Shown here: positions 1 to 5,229 of the stretch, one piece after another
How positions within the stretch are numbered: position 1 is the first letter of the stretch
Layout of the letters: each line of letters starts with the position of its first letter
Assembly (NCBI GenBank): GCA_002404215.1
Contig: DHJG01000177.1
Location: forward strand, 31,896 to 37,124
Length of the DNA stretch: 5,229 nucleotides
Source of the DNA: Desulfosporosinus sp. UBA4726
GTDB taxonomy: Bacteria > Bacillota > Desulfitobacteriia > Desulfitobacteriales > Desulfitobacteriaceae
Direction of reading: 5' to 3'
Made by a program: the position numbers and the translations under genes
Notes under the pieces: model-generated
Seen by the model: the letters and a program-made list of their open reading frames with translations, nothing else
Databases searched by the model: none
Told to the model about the DNA's origin: nothing

Positions 1-10
1 GCTGTGTCAC
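1..10 (-). CDS. Possible first codons of hisI/hisIE (partial, tentative)
   Basis: After the hisF stop, the minus strand shows a purine-rich GAGAGGGA at 23-16. Five bases later comes GTG at 10-8, followed by ACA CAG and the window edge, reading M-T-Q if GTG is the start. hisI or hisIE (phosphoribosyl-AMP cyclohydrolase, with or without the pyrophosphohydrolase) is the usual gene after hisF in such operons. Only three complete codons are visible, so this rests on the ribosome binding site and context alone. Confidence 0.3.
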
Positions 11-23
11 ACAAGTCCCTCTC

Positions 24-782
24 TTAAGGCCTAACTAAAATTCCCTGCTTGGCTAAGTAGCGCTTAGCTTCCTCAATGCTGTACTCCTTGTAATGAAAGA
101 TTGAAGCAGCTAAGACGGCATCCGCTTCCCCAAGGGTTAGTCCCTCTGCTAAATGTTCTAAGGTTCCTACCCCACCGCTTGCAATAACTGGCAAGGAGAC
201 CGCCCGACTCACAGCCCTGGTCAGTTCTAACTCATATCCTGCCTTGGTCCCGTCGCGGTCCATGGAGGTTAAGAGAATCTCTCCCGCACCGAGTGCTTCT
301 GCTTCTGCAACCCATTCCAAGACATCCTTGCCAGTCGCCGTTCTTCCCCCGTGAATATACACTTCCCATTTACCCGGTGCCGTGCTTCGTGCATCAACGG
401 CTAAAACGATACATTGACTTCCGAAGGCATGGGCCCCTTCTTGGATGAGCCTTGGATTCTGAACTGCGGAAGTGTTAAGAGCTATTTTGTCCGCTCCAGC
501 CCGGAGCATGCGGCGAATATCTTCTATCGTTCGCAGTCCGCCCCCGATCGTGAAAGGGATAAAGACCTGTTCAGCCGTTCGGCGTACCACATCCACCATA
601 GTTTCTCTCTTATCCGATGAAGCGGTTATATCCAGGAAAATCAGCTCATCGGCACCTTCTCGGTCATAGAGAGCCGCAAGTTCCACAGGGTCACCTGCGT
701 CCCGCAATTGTACGAAGTTGGTCCCCTTGACCACGCGCCCATCATGAACGTCTAAACAGGGAATGATCCGCTTACTTAACAT
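24..782 (-). CDS. hisF: Imidazole glycerol phosphate synthase, cyclase subunit HisF
   Basis: HisF takes PRFAR plus ammonia from HisH and produces imidazoleglycerol phosphate for histidine and AICAR, which is recycled into purines. It is a (beta-alpha)8 barrel of 252 residues from the chosen start, the usual length. MLSKRIIPCLDVHDGRVVKG places the catalytic aspartate exactly at 11, and IVLAVDAR puts the second at 130, as in Thermotoga HisF. Phosphate-binding loops are TIGGGLRT (78-85) and IASGGVGT (200-207). SMDRDGTKAGY (173-183) and AASIFHY (225-231) are also typical. The residues forming the ammonia gate at the barrel base in Thermotoga (Arg5, Glu46, Lys99, Glu167) correspond to R5, E46, K99 and E168, so the tunnel should work. 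An in-frame ATG at 803 would add MGTGGND and is less likely. The gene begins one base after the hisA stop and ends with TAA, followed by a possible hisI start. Confidence 0.97.
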   Translation of the reverse strand: MLSKRIIPCLDVHDGRVVKGTNFVQLRDAGDPVELAALYDREGADELIFLDITASSDKRETMVDVVRRTAEQVFIPFTIGGGLRTIEDIRRMLRAGADKIALNTSAVQNPRLIQEGAHAFGSQCIVLAVDARSTAPGKWEVYIHGGRTATGKDVLEWVAEAEALGAGEILLTSMDRDGTKAGYELELTRAVSRAVSLPVIASGGVGTLEHLAEGLTLGEADAVLAASIFHYKEYSIEEAKRYLAKQGILVRP

Positions 783-783
783 G

Positions 784-1557
784 TCATTGCCCCCCGTTCC
801 CATTTTCTCCGTAGATCTCCTCTGCGCGAGTGGCTTCCAGTGCTTCCCGCAGGGTAAATGCCCCGCTATAGAGCGCTTTTCCCGTAATGGCTCCTTCGAT
901 GGAGACTCCTCTTAGTGCCTCGTTCTGCAAATATCGCAGGTCAGCCAAAGTGGAAACCCCACCAGAGGCAATTATCCCTAGGCCAGTTTCCCGAGCTAGG
1001 TGGACCGTACTTTTGATATTGGGTCCTTGAAGCATTCCATCCCGAGCAATATCTGTGAAGACCACGTGCTTTATCCCCACGTTTTTCATGGCTAGTGCCA
1101 AATCTATGACTAACATTTCAGTCGCTTCCGCCCAGCCTTGAACCGCAACCGAACCGCCTAGGGCATCGATCCCCACGACGATTCGTTCCCCATAACGACG
1201 CGCAGCTTCGGCAACTAAATCCGGGTTCTTGACGGCTATCGTCCCTAAAATGACCCTCTCGACCCCTAAATCCAAGAGTTCCGTGATTCGCTCCATGGTA
1301 CGGATTCCTCCGCCCACTTGAATTTTCAGAGAAACACTTCCCACTATTTTTCGAATCATCTCATCATTTACCGGTTTTCCAGTAAAAGCGCCGTTCAGAT
1401 CAACGACATGTAGATACTCGGCACCCTGATTTTCAAAATCCTTTGCCACATCAACAGGGTTATTGGCATAAACCGTGGAATCCTCCATCCGCCCCTGTAA
1501 CAGACGCACCGCTTTCCCTTCTTTTAGGTCAATGGCTGGAAAGAGCAGCATCGTCAT
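784..1557 (-). CDS. hisA: ProFAR isomerase (phosphoribosylformimino-AICAR-phosphate isomerase)
   Basis: HisA catalyses the Amadori rearrangement of ProFAR to PRFAR, the substrate of HisF. It is a single (beta-alpha)8 barrel of 257 residues, cytosolic, and a paralogue of HisF thought to share a duplicated half-barrel ancestor. Visible are FPAIDLKEGKAVRL (6-19) with catalytic Asp10, VGGGIRT (81-87) as the first phosphate-binding loop, VGIDALGG (128-135) with the second catalytic Asp131, FTDIARDGMLQGPN (167-180), and IIASGGVST (195-203) as the second phosphate loop. Two starts are possible: ATG at 1557 (MTMLLFPAID) and ATG at 1551 (MLLFPAID). The second would number the aspartates 8 and 129, close to Thermotoga HisA (8 and 127). 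GGAAAG and GGGTGA upstream could serve the first and second start respectively. It overlaps the hisH end and stops one base before hisF. An actinobacterial-type bifunctional PriA is unlikely in this context, but I cannot exclude it strictly from sequence. Confidence 0.96.
   Translation of the reverse strand: MTMLLFPAIDLKEGKAVRLLQGRMEDSTVYANNPVDVAKDFENQGAEYLHVVDLNGAFTGKPVNDEMIRKIVGSVSLKIQVGGGIRTMERITELLDLGVERVILGTIAVKNPDLVAEAARRYGERIVVGIDALGGSVAVQGWAEATEMLVIDLALAMKNVGIKHVVFTDIARDGMLQGPNIKSTVHLARETGLGIIASGGVSTLADLRYLQNEALRGVSIEGAITGKALYSGAFTLREALEATRAEEIYGENGNGGQ
790..795 (-). promoter_or_regulatory. G-rich ribosome binding site for hisF inside hisA
   Basis: Six consecutive G residues (795-790 on the minus strand) lie in the last codons of hisA, seven bases before the ATG at 782. 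They are a plausible, if not canonical, Shine-Dalgarno sequence. They favour starting hisF at 782 rather than at the in-frame ATG at 803, which would add seven unconserved residues. The G run also explains the Gly-rich C-terminus of HisA. Confidence 0.6.
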
Positions 1558-2158
1558 TCACCCACTTTCCAAAATTCGTCAGTAGTTGAAGCCCCCAGGG
1601 ACTTGATTTTTCCGGGTGAAATTGTGCTCCCCAGACATTATCCTTACCAACAACTGCAGGAAAAACGACTCCGTAGTCACTGGTCGCTATTATATCACTC
1701 TTCTCACTTGGCTCTACATAATAAGAATGCACAAAATAGAAATAGGATTCGTTCGGAATCCCTTCTAATAAGCGAGAGGGTTGTTCCAGCTTTAAACTAT
1801 TCCATCCCATATGAGGAACCTTACCACCGGGTGGAAATTTGATAACTCGTCCCGATAAGAGTCCTAATCCGGAGTGCTCGCCATGTTCTTCCCCTACCTC
1901 GAAGAGAACCTGCATCCCCAGGCAAATTCCCAGAAAGGGGCGACCAGAGCGGGCAAATTGGGTGATAGGCTGAGTCCAGCCCCCACGATTTAAAGCCTCC
2001 ATCGCATCGGCAAATGCACCGACTCCAGGAAGTATGAGTCCATCCACTCTATCTAACTCCTGGGGAGACGTCATAATCAAGGCCTCAAAACCGACCTTTT
2101 CCAAAGCCTTTTCCACACTTCTCAAGTTTCCACGTCCATAATCTACAATACCTATCAA
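1529..2158 (-). CDS. hisH: Imidazole glycerol phosphate synthase, glutaminase subunit HisH
   Basis: HisH is the class I (triad) glutamine amidotransferase subunit of IGP synthase. It hydrolyses glutamine and passes ammonia through the HisF barrel to the cyclase site. The 209 residues are full length. Visible are the N-terminal IVDYGRGNL (4-12), the oxyanion-loop PGVGAF (44-49), the nucleophile elbow GICLGMQ (77-83) with Cys79, and QFHPEKSS (179-186) with His182 and Glu184. The catalytic triad is therefore complete. Translation starts at TTG, supported by a strong Shine-Dalgarno sequence. The last codons overlap the start of hisA by 29 nt, which suggests translational coupling, and the C-terminal residues after NFGKWV are probably unconserved. 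Paralogous amidotransferases such as PdxT or TrpG share the triad, but the HisH-specific N-terminus and the hisA/hisF neighbours settle the identity. Confidence 0.97.
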   Translation of the reverse strand: MIGIVDYGRGNLRSVEKALEKVGFEALIMTSPQELDRVDGLILPGVGAFADAMEALNRGGWTQPITQFARSGRPFLGICLGMQVLFEVGEEHGEHSGLGLLSGRVIKFPPGGKVPHMGWNSLKLEQPSRLLEGIPNESYFYFVHSYYVEPSEKSDIIATSDYGVVFPAVVGKDNVWGAQFHPEKSSPWGLQLLTNFGKWVNDDAALSSH

Positions 2159-2165
2159 TTTCTAT

Positions 2166-2172
2166 TCCTCCC
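2166..2172 (-). promoter_or_regulatory. Shine-Dalgarno site fixing the TTG start of hisH
   Basis: GGGAGGA reads on the minus strand at 2172-2166, seven bases before a TTG at 2158. The match to the anti-Shine-Dalgarno sequence and the ideal spacing are the main reason for accepting TTG as the hisH start. The protein then begins MIGIVDYG, as HisH proteins normally do. Confidence 0.85.
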
Positions 2173-2192
2173 GGAACGCTATTTGTTTTCAA

Positions 2193-2266
2193 CTTATCCG
2201 AAGACTAAGAGCCACTAAAATTCAGTGATTACGCTAACCATAAGTGACACTAAGTCCTTGGATAAG
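2193..2266 (-). promoter_or_regulatory. Imperfect 17-bp stem in the leader ahead of hisH
   Basis: Two 17-base arms face each other across a 40-base loop: CTTATCCAAGGACTTAG (2266-2250 on the minus strand) and CTTAGTCTTCGGATAAG (2209-2193). As RNA they give seven consecutive pairs, an A-C mismatch, six pairs including one G-U, a U-U mismatch and two closing pairs. Within the loop, CACT and AGTG can form a short extra stem. The structure lies between the post-hisB hairpin and the hisH ribosome binding site, which it leaves free. The spacer is too short for a T-box and lacks its GGTGG antiterminator motif. I do not recognise a riboswitch class, and I found no convincing -35/-10 pair in the spacer. 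Confidence 0.35.
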
Positions 2267-2276
2267 CTCAGCTAAA

Positions 2277-2307
2277 CTTCAGATGGAAATTTAAACTCCA
2301 TCTGAAG
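2277..2307 (-). terminator. Hairpin just after hisB; weak terminator, attenuator or RNA-stability element
   Basis: There is a perfect 11-bp inverted repeat, CTTCAGATGGA (2307-2297 on the minus strand) and TCCATCTGAAG (2287-2277), around a 9-base loop. It begins nine bases after the hisB stop. In the direction of transcription it is followed only by TTTAGC, a very short T run, and the stem is only about half G+C. That argues against a strong Rho-independent terminator. Partial termination, pausing, or protection of the upstream mRNA 3' end after processing are alternatives. On the plus strand the stem is followed by AAAGCC, so it is not a plus-strand terminator either. The repeat is directly seen; the function is inferred. 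Confidence 0.45.
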
Positions 2308-2315
2308 AAAGCCCT

Positions 2316-2900
2316 TTATAATACTCCTTTAGTCGAAAGGATGCCGCTATAACGGGTATTCAGATGTAGGGCCAACCCTAGGGCTCTCCCTACCCCTTTA
2401 AAAACAGCTTCCAGAATATGATGATGATTCTTCCCCGCTAGTTGCTTTACATGTAGGGTAAGTCCGCTCTGTACGGCAAACGCTCGAAAAAATTCTTCGG
2501 CCATCTCAATTGGAAACTCACCGACCATACCGTCTGTGCAATCCAGAGTCCAAACTAAGTAAGCACGATTGGATAAATCTAAGGCCACTTGAACAAGGGC
2601 TTCGTCCATGGGAAGCAACGCCTCACCTATCCGTTCGATCCCCACCTTATCGCCGCAGGCTTCCCGTAAGGCTTGCCCCAGCACAATACCACAATCTTCT
2701 ATTGTATGGTGAGCATCGACCTCTAAATCCCCAGTAGCCTGCAGATCGAGATCAAGATAGGCAAACCGGGCAAAGGCTGTCAGCATATGATCAAAGAAAC
2801 CAATCCCGGTATTAACTTGAGCCTCTCCTGTTCCGTCAAGGTTCAAACGAACACGGATCTCTGTTTCCCTGGTTTTCCGTTCAATATAAGCTTCTCTCAT
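2316..2900 (-). CDS. hisB: Imidazoleglycerol-phosphate dehydratase, monofunctional
   Basis: IGPD removes water from imidazoleglycerol phosphate to give imidazoleacetol phosphate, the substrate of HisC. It is a cytosolic manganese enzyme that in known members assembles as a 24-mer. The 194 residues match the usual length of a stand-alone dehydratase. Both halves of the duplicated fold carry their metal-binding motif: DAHHTIED (62-69, with H64, H65 and E68) and GKNHHHILEAVFK (157-168, with H159-H161 and E164). Also visible are FFDHML (35-40), the MDEALV strand (98-103) and EFPIEMAEEFFRAF (128-141). There is no N-terminal HAD-type histidinol phosphatase domain, unlike enterobacterial HisB, so that step must be encoded elsewhere. 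The ATG at 2900 has a strong ribosome binding site. The gene ends with TAA, and a perfect hairpin begins nine bases later. Confidence 0.97.
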   Translation of the reverse strand: MREAYIERKTRETEIRVRLNLDGTGEAQVNTGIGFFDHMLTAFARFAYLDLDLQATGDLEVDAHHTIEDCGIVLGQALREACGDKVGIERIGEALLPMDEALVQVALDLSNRAYLVWTLDCTDGMVGEFPIEMAEEFFRAFAVQSGLTLHVKQLAGKNHHHILEAVFKGVGRALGLALHLNTRYSGILSTKGVL

Positions 2901-2956
2901 AGTGGTCTCCTCTCGAATCCATCGCAGTTAGTTATCCAACCAAGATCATTTCAGGC
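2901..2956 (-). promoter_or_regulatory. hisC-hisB spacer with hisB ribosome binding site
   Basis: This 56-nt spacer holds the Shine-Dalgarno sequence GAGGAGA at 2912-2906, five bases before the hisB ATG at 2900. I see no strong hairpin or promoter in it, which fits continuous transcription from hisC into hisB. Confidence 0.6.
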
Positions 2957-4042
2957 TTAACTCTCAACGCTTCCCGCGCTGATCTCTCGGATCGCTCGCA
3001 TAAATCCTTCATTTTCTTCTGGCAGTCCAGCACTAATGCGCAGGCATTTCCCTAGAACTGGGAGTACACCCATATTGCGAACCAGGAATCCCTGCTTCAA
3101 CAACTCCATTGCCCATCTGTCGGGCTCAGAAGGCTTAAAGAGGATAAAATTGGCCCGTGTCGGATAAACCGTTACGTTCGGGAGTTTAGTTAATGCCTCA
3201 TGCAATTTATGTGTTTCTGCCTTGATCTGCTGAATTTGCGCTTGATACTCTCCTAAGTAACCTAGTGCCAAAATACCCGCTTTCTGACTAAACGAATTGA
3301 CATTAAACGGCGGCCTCACCCGGTTGATCAGGGCAATAGTCTCTGGTTGTCCAAGTAAATACCCCAAGCGGAGGCCAGCCATTCCGAAGGCCTTAGAAAA
3401 CGTCCGCAGGATCACTAAGTTAGGATAGTTTCCAATCTCAGGAATGAGAGTTTCATCTGAAAATTCAGCATAAGCCTCGTCAACAACCACGATTTTACCA
3501 CTTTCTCGTACCAGTCGGAGAATCTCTTCTCTCGGGAACAGCGAACCTGTAGGGTTATTGGGATTACAAATAATTACGACATGGGCCTCCGGTGAAAGTG
3601 ATGCCTTTAAGATTTCATCCGTGTCCAGATCTAAGCCGTTTAACAAAGGAACTTCTACGACTTTTGTATCAGTCAAATGAGCGGCAATCTGGTACATGCT
3701 GAACGTTGGGGGGTGAATAATGACCGATTGTCCAGAACCGCCAAAGGTGAGTAATATGAGTTGGATGAGTTCATCCGACCCATTACCTATCAAAATTCCT
3801 TCTGGAGAAGTTTTGGTATAAGCAGAAATAGTCTTTTTAAGGTCCTGACCCATTCCATCTGGATAGCGGTTAAACGCTAATTTCTCACTGTACATCGACT
3901 CATGCATTCCTACCGGCCAAGGAAAGGGGTTTTCATTGGCATCAAGTTTAATACACTGGGGCATATGTTTAGTCTCATAAGGAACAAGCTGACGGACTTC
4001 AGCACGAACAAACTTTTCAGGATTACTTAACACGTTTTCCAT
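2957..4042 (-). CDS. hisC: Histidinol-phosphate aminotransferase
   Basis: HisC is a PLP-dependent class I/II (fold type I) aminotransferase. It converts imidazoleacetol phosphate and glutamate to L-histidinol phosphate and 2-oxoglutarate, probably as a cytosolic homodimer. The 361 residues are full length for the family. Visible landmarks are the N-terminal KLDANENPF (32-40), NRYPDG (58-63), GNGSDELI (87-94) for the PLP phosphate, CNPNNPTG (159-166), VVDEAYAEF (187-194) with the cofactor-contacting Asp188 and Tyr191, and RTFSKAFGMAGLRLGY (213-228). In that last block Lys217 is the Schiff-base lysine and Arg225 a phosphate ligand. R335 in CLRISAG is the expected substrate carboxylate/phosphate arginine. 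The ATG at 4042 is preceded by AAAGGAG at good spacing. Broad-specificity relatives act on aromatic amino acids, but the position between hisD and hisB makes the histidine role near certain. Confidence 0.97.
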   Translation of the reverse strand: MENVLSNPEKFVRAEVRQLVPYETKHMPQCIKLDANENPFPWPVGMHESMYSEKLAFNRYPDGMGQDLKKTISAYTKTSPEGILIGNGSDELIQLILLTFGGSGQSVIIHPPTFSMYQIAAHLTDTKVVEVPLLNGLDLDTDEILKASLSPEAHVVIICNPNNPTGSLFPREEILRLVRESGKIVVVDEAYAEFSDETLIPEIGNYPNLVILRTFSKAFGMAGLRLGYLLGQPETIALINRVRPPFNVNSFSQKAGILALGYLGEYQAQIQQIKAETHKLHEALTKLPNVTVYPTRANFILFKPSEPDRWAMELLKQGFLVRNMGVLPVLGKCLRISAGLPEENEGFMRAIREISAGSVES

Positions 4043-4113
4043 CTTTCCCTCTCCTTTCGTAAGGATAATTTAAGATTAGATCTCTTATCACCCTTATTTT
4101 ATGATCTTAATGT
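4043..4113 (-). promoter_or_regulatory. hisD-hisC spacer with hisC ribosome binding site
   Basis: This AT-rich 71-nt spacer carries an excellent Shine-Dalgarno sequence, AAAGGAG at 4057-4051, eight bases before the hisC ATG. The remainder offers only very short complementary segments (for example AGAT/ATCT around a 3-base loop). I see no convincing terminator or promoter, so read-through from hisD into hisC is the simplest reading. Confidence 0.6.
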
Positions 4114-5229
4114 TTATTTACACCGCACTTCGACAGCTCGAGCATGTGCTTCCAGCCCTTCGCTGCGAGCGAGTATGGCGATCTGTTTGGCATCCCGTTT
4201 CAAGGCAACTTCTGAGTACCCTATCACACTGACCTTCTTCATGAACATATCGACATTAAGTGGCGAATAAAATCGTGCCGTCCCTCCAGTCGGTAAAACG
4301 TGGTTCGGTCCCGCAAAGTAATCGCCGACGGGTTCTGGAGAGTATCGCCCTATAAAGACTGCGCCGACATTTCGAACCTGCCCTAACCAGCTGTAGGGAT
4401 CCTGAACGACCAGTTCAAAATGTTCAGGGGCTATTTTGTTTGCCAATTCCATACCTTCGCAAAGGTCCTTCACCCAAATAGCGGCCCCATAGGTCTCTAA
4501 GGAAGCCCGGGCAATCTCCGCACGCGGTAAGTCTTCGAGCTGCCGCTCTACCTCTGCAAGGGTCTGCTCAAGGAGTGAACGAGACGGGGATACTAAAATC
4601 GCGGAGGCTAGGCGATCATGCTCAGCCTGAGAAAGCAGATCCGCCGCCAATTCTTCTGGACGTGCGCTCTCGTCGGCGAGGATCAAAATCTCACTCGGCC
4701 CAGCCAACATATCGATATCCACCGTTCCAAAAACCTGCTTTTTAGCTAAGGTCACGTAAATATTTCCTGGCCCGGTTATTTTATCGACCTGAGAGATCGT
4801 CTCTGTACCATAAGCTAACGCGGCAATCCCCTGAGCCCCTCCCACTTTGTAAACTTCCGTCACACCAGCTTCAGCCGCTGCCACCAAGACTTCTGCTAGT
4901 AGCGTGCCATCCGCCCTAGGAGGACTAACCATCACAATCTCTTTAACCCCCGCTACAACAGCGGGCAAAGCGTTCATCAGTACTGACGATGGATAGGATG
5001 CCGTTCCCCCTGGAACGTAGATACCCACGCGCTTAAGTGGGAGTATAAGTTGACCCAGAATACTCCCATCTGGATCTGGCTCTAACCAAGAGGTTCGTTT
5101 CTGCTTCTCATGATACCTCAAAATGTTTGCCTTAGCAGTACGCAAAGCTTCTAGAAAATCGTCATCAACGTCTTGATAGGCCTTTTGAATCTCCTCTTCG
5201 CTCACCCTCAAGCCGCTTTGACGCAGGTT
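4114..5229 (-). CDS. hisD: Histidinol dehydrogenase, 5'-truncated by window edge
   Basis: HisD is the NAD- and zinc-dependent cytosolic enzyme that oxidises L-histidinol through histidinal to L-histidine, the last two oxidations of the pathway. The frame is open to the window edge: 371 codons are visible. Counting from the first visible codon, I see YVPGGTASYPSS (about 71-82), GGAQGIAALAYGTE (about 130-143), TGPGNIYV, the DMLAGPSEILILAD block, SQAEHD, APEHFEL and EPVGDYFAGPNHVLPTGG. The four zinc ligands known for E. coli (Gln259, His262, Asp360, His419) match Q201, H204, D303 and H362 here. The catalytic Glu-His pair matches E269-H270. The offset against E. coli is steady at about 57-58, so roughly that many N-terminal residues lie off-window. 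A TTG at 5211 could be taken for a start, but the coding frame continues upstream of it (NLRQSG), so it is internal. It ends with TAA 71 nt before hisC. Confidence 0.97.
   Translation of the reverse strand, partial: NLRQSGLRVSEEEIQKAYQDVDDDFLEALRTAKANILRYHEKQKRTSWLEPDPDGSILGQLILPLKRVGIYVPGGTASYPSSVLMNALPAVVAGVKEIVMVSPPRADGTLLAEVLVAAAEAGVTEVYKVGGAQGIAALAYGTETISQVDKITGPGNIYVTLAKKQVFGTVDIDMLAGPSEILILADESARPEELAADLLSQAEHDRLASAILVSPSRSLLEQTLAEVERQLEDLPRAEIARASLETYGAAIWVKDLCEGMELANKIAPEHFELVVQDPYSWLGQVRNVGAVFIGRYSPEPVGDYFAGPNHVLPTGGTARFYSPLNVDMFMKKVSVIGYSEVALKRDAKQIAILARSEGLEAHARAVEVRCK

Noticed and set aside
3..13. Short palindrome TGTGT-C-ACACA after hisF
   Set aside because: Five-base arms around one base cannot form an RNA hairpin and are common by chance. 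It overlaps the candidate hisI start, and the context is cut by the window edge.
414..669. Two overlapping plus-strand open frames opposite hisF
   Set aside because: They lie wholly antisense to a conserved hisF, have low-complexity Ser/Arg-rich translations, no recognisable motif and no ribosome binding site I could credit. They are shadows of the real gene.
801..803. ATG at 803 as the hisF start
   Set aside because: It would add seven unconserved residues and place hisF 20 bases inside hisA. The ATG at 782 gives the exact family N-terminus, with catalytic aspartates at 11 and 130.
1603..1842. Plus-strand open frame of 79 codons opposite hisH
   Set aside because: It is entirely antisense to the HisH coding sequence and its translation resembles no family I know.
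2159..2315. T-box or His-codon attenuator ahead of hisH
   Set aside because: The spacer is too short for a T-box, lacks its conserved antiterminator motif, and its only small open frame has no histidine codons.
2510..2737. Plus-strand open frame of 75 codons opposite hisB
   Set aside because: It is antisense to conserved IGPD motifs, and its Pro/Arg/Leu-rich translation is typical of an antisense shadow.
5209..5211. TTG at 5211 as the hisD start
   Set aside because: The frame is open to the window edge and HisD-like sequence continues. Family numbering shows about 57-58 residues still missing, so the gene is cut by the window and is not a short variant.

Overview
The window is an almost gap-free stretch of a histidine biosynthesis operon, transcribed entirely on the minus strand. 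In transcription order (high to low coordinates) it reads hisD (5' end cut by the window edge), hisC, hisB, a 157-nt spacer, hisH, hisA, hisF, and possibly the first codons of hisI or hisIE at the other edge. I see no mobile element, CRISPR array, tRNA/rRNA gene or plus-strand gene. 

The organism looks like a Firmicute, perhaps a Peptococcaceae/Desulfitobacteriaceae-type clostridium such as Desulfosporosinus or Desulfitobacterium. This is inferred from the strong purine-rich Shine-Dalgarno sites, a TTG start on hisH, moderate GC, monofunctional hisB (no fused histidinol phosphatase) and the hisD-C-B-H-A-F order. The genus is a guess from general resemblance; no search was run.

Region by region: 5229-4114 hisD (histidinol dehydrogenase, last step); 4113-4043 a 71-nt spacer with the hisC ribosome binding site; 4042-2957 hisC (histidinol-phosphate aminotransferase); 2956-2901 a 56-nt spacer with the hisB ribosome binding site; 2900-2316 hisB (imidazoleglycerol-phosphate dehydratase); 2315-2159 a spacer with a perfect 11-bp hairpin and a longer imperfect stem; 2158-1529 hisH (glutaminase subunit of IGP synthase); 1557-784 hisA (ProFAR isomerase), overlapping hisH; 782-24 hisF (cyclase subunit of IGP synthase), one base after hisA; 23-1 a ribosome-binding-site-like stretch and a candidate GTG start.

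Together the genes cover the middle and end of the pathway: HisA opens the ring of ProFAR to give PRFAR; HisH and HisF use glutamine ammonia to convert it to imidazoleglycerol phosphate and AICAR; HisB dehydrates that; HisC transaminates imidazoleacetol phosphate; HisD oxidises histidinol to histidine. The first step (HisG/HisZ), the HisI/HisE steps and histidinol phosphatase are not in the window, apart from the possible hisI start. The only part ordinary gene content does not explain is the structured hisB-hisH spacer. It may tune expression of the hisHAF half of the operon, but nothing here amounts to a convincing new system.
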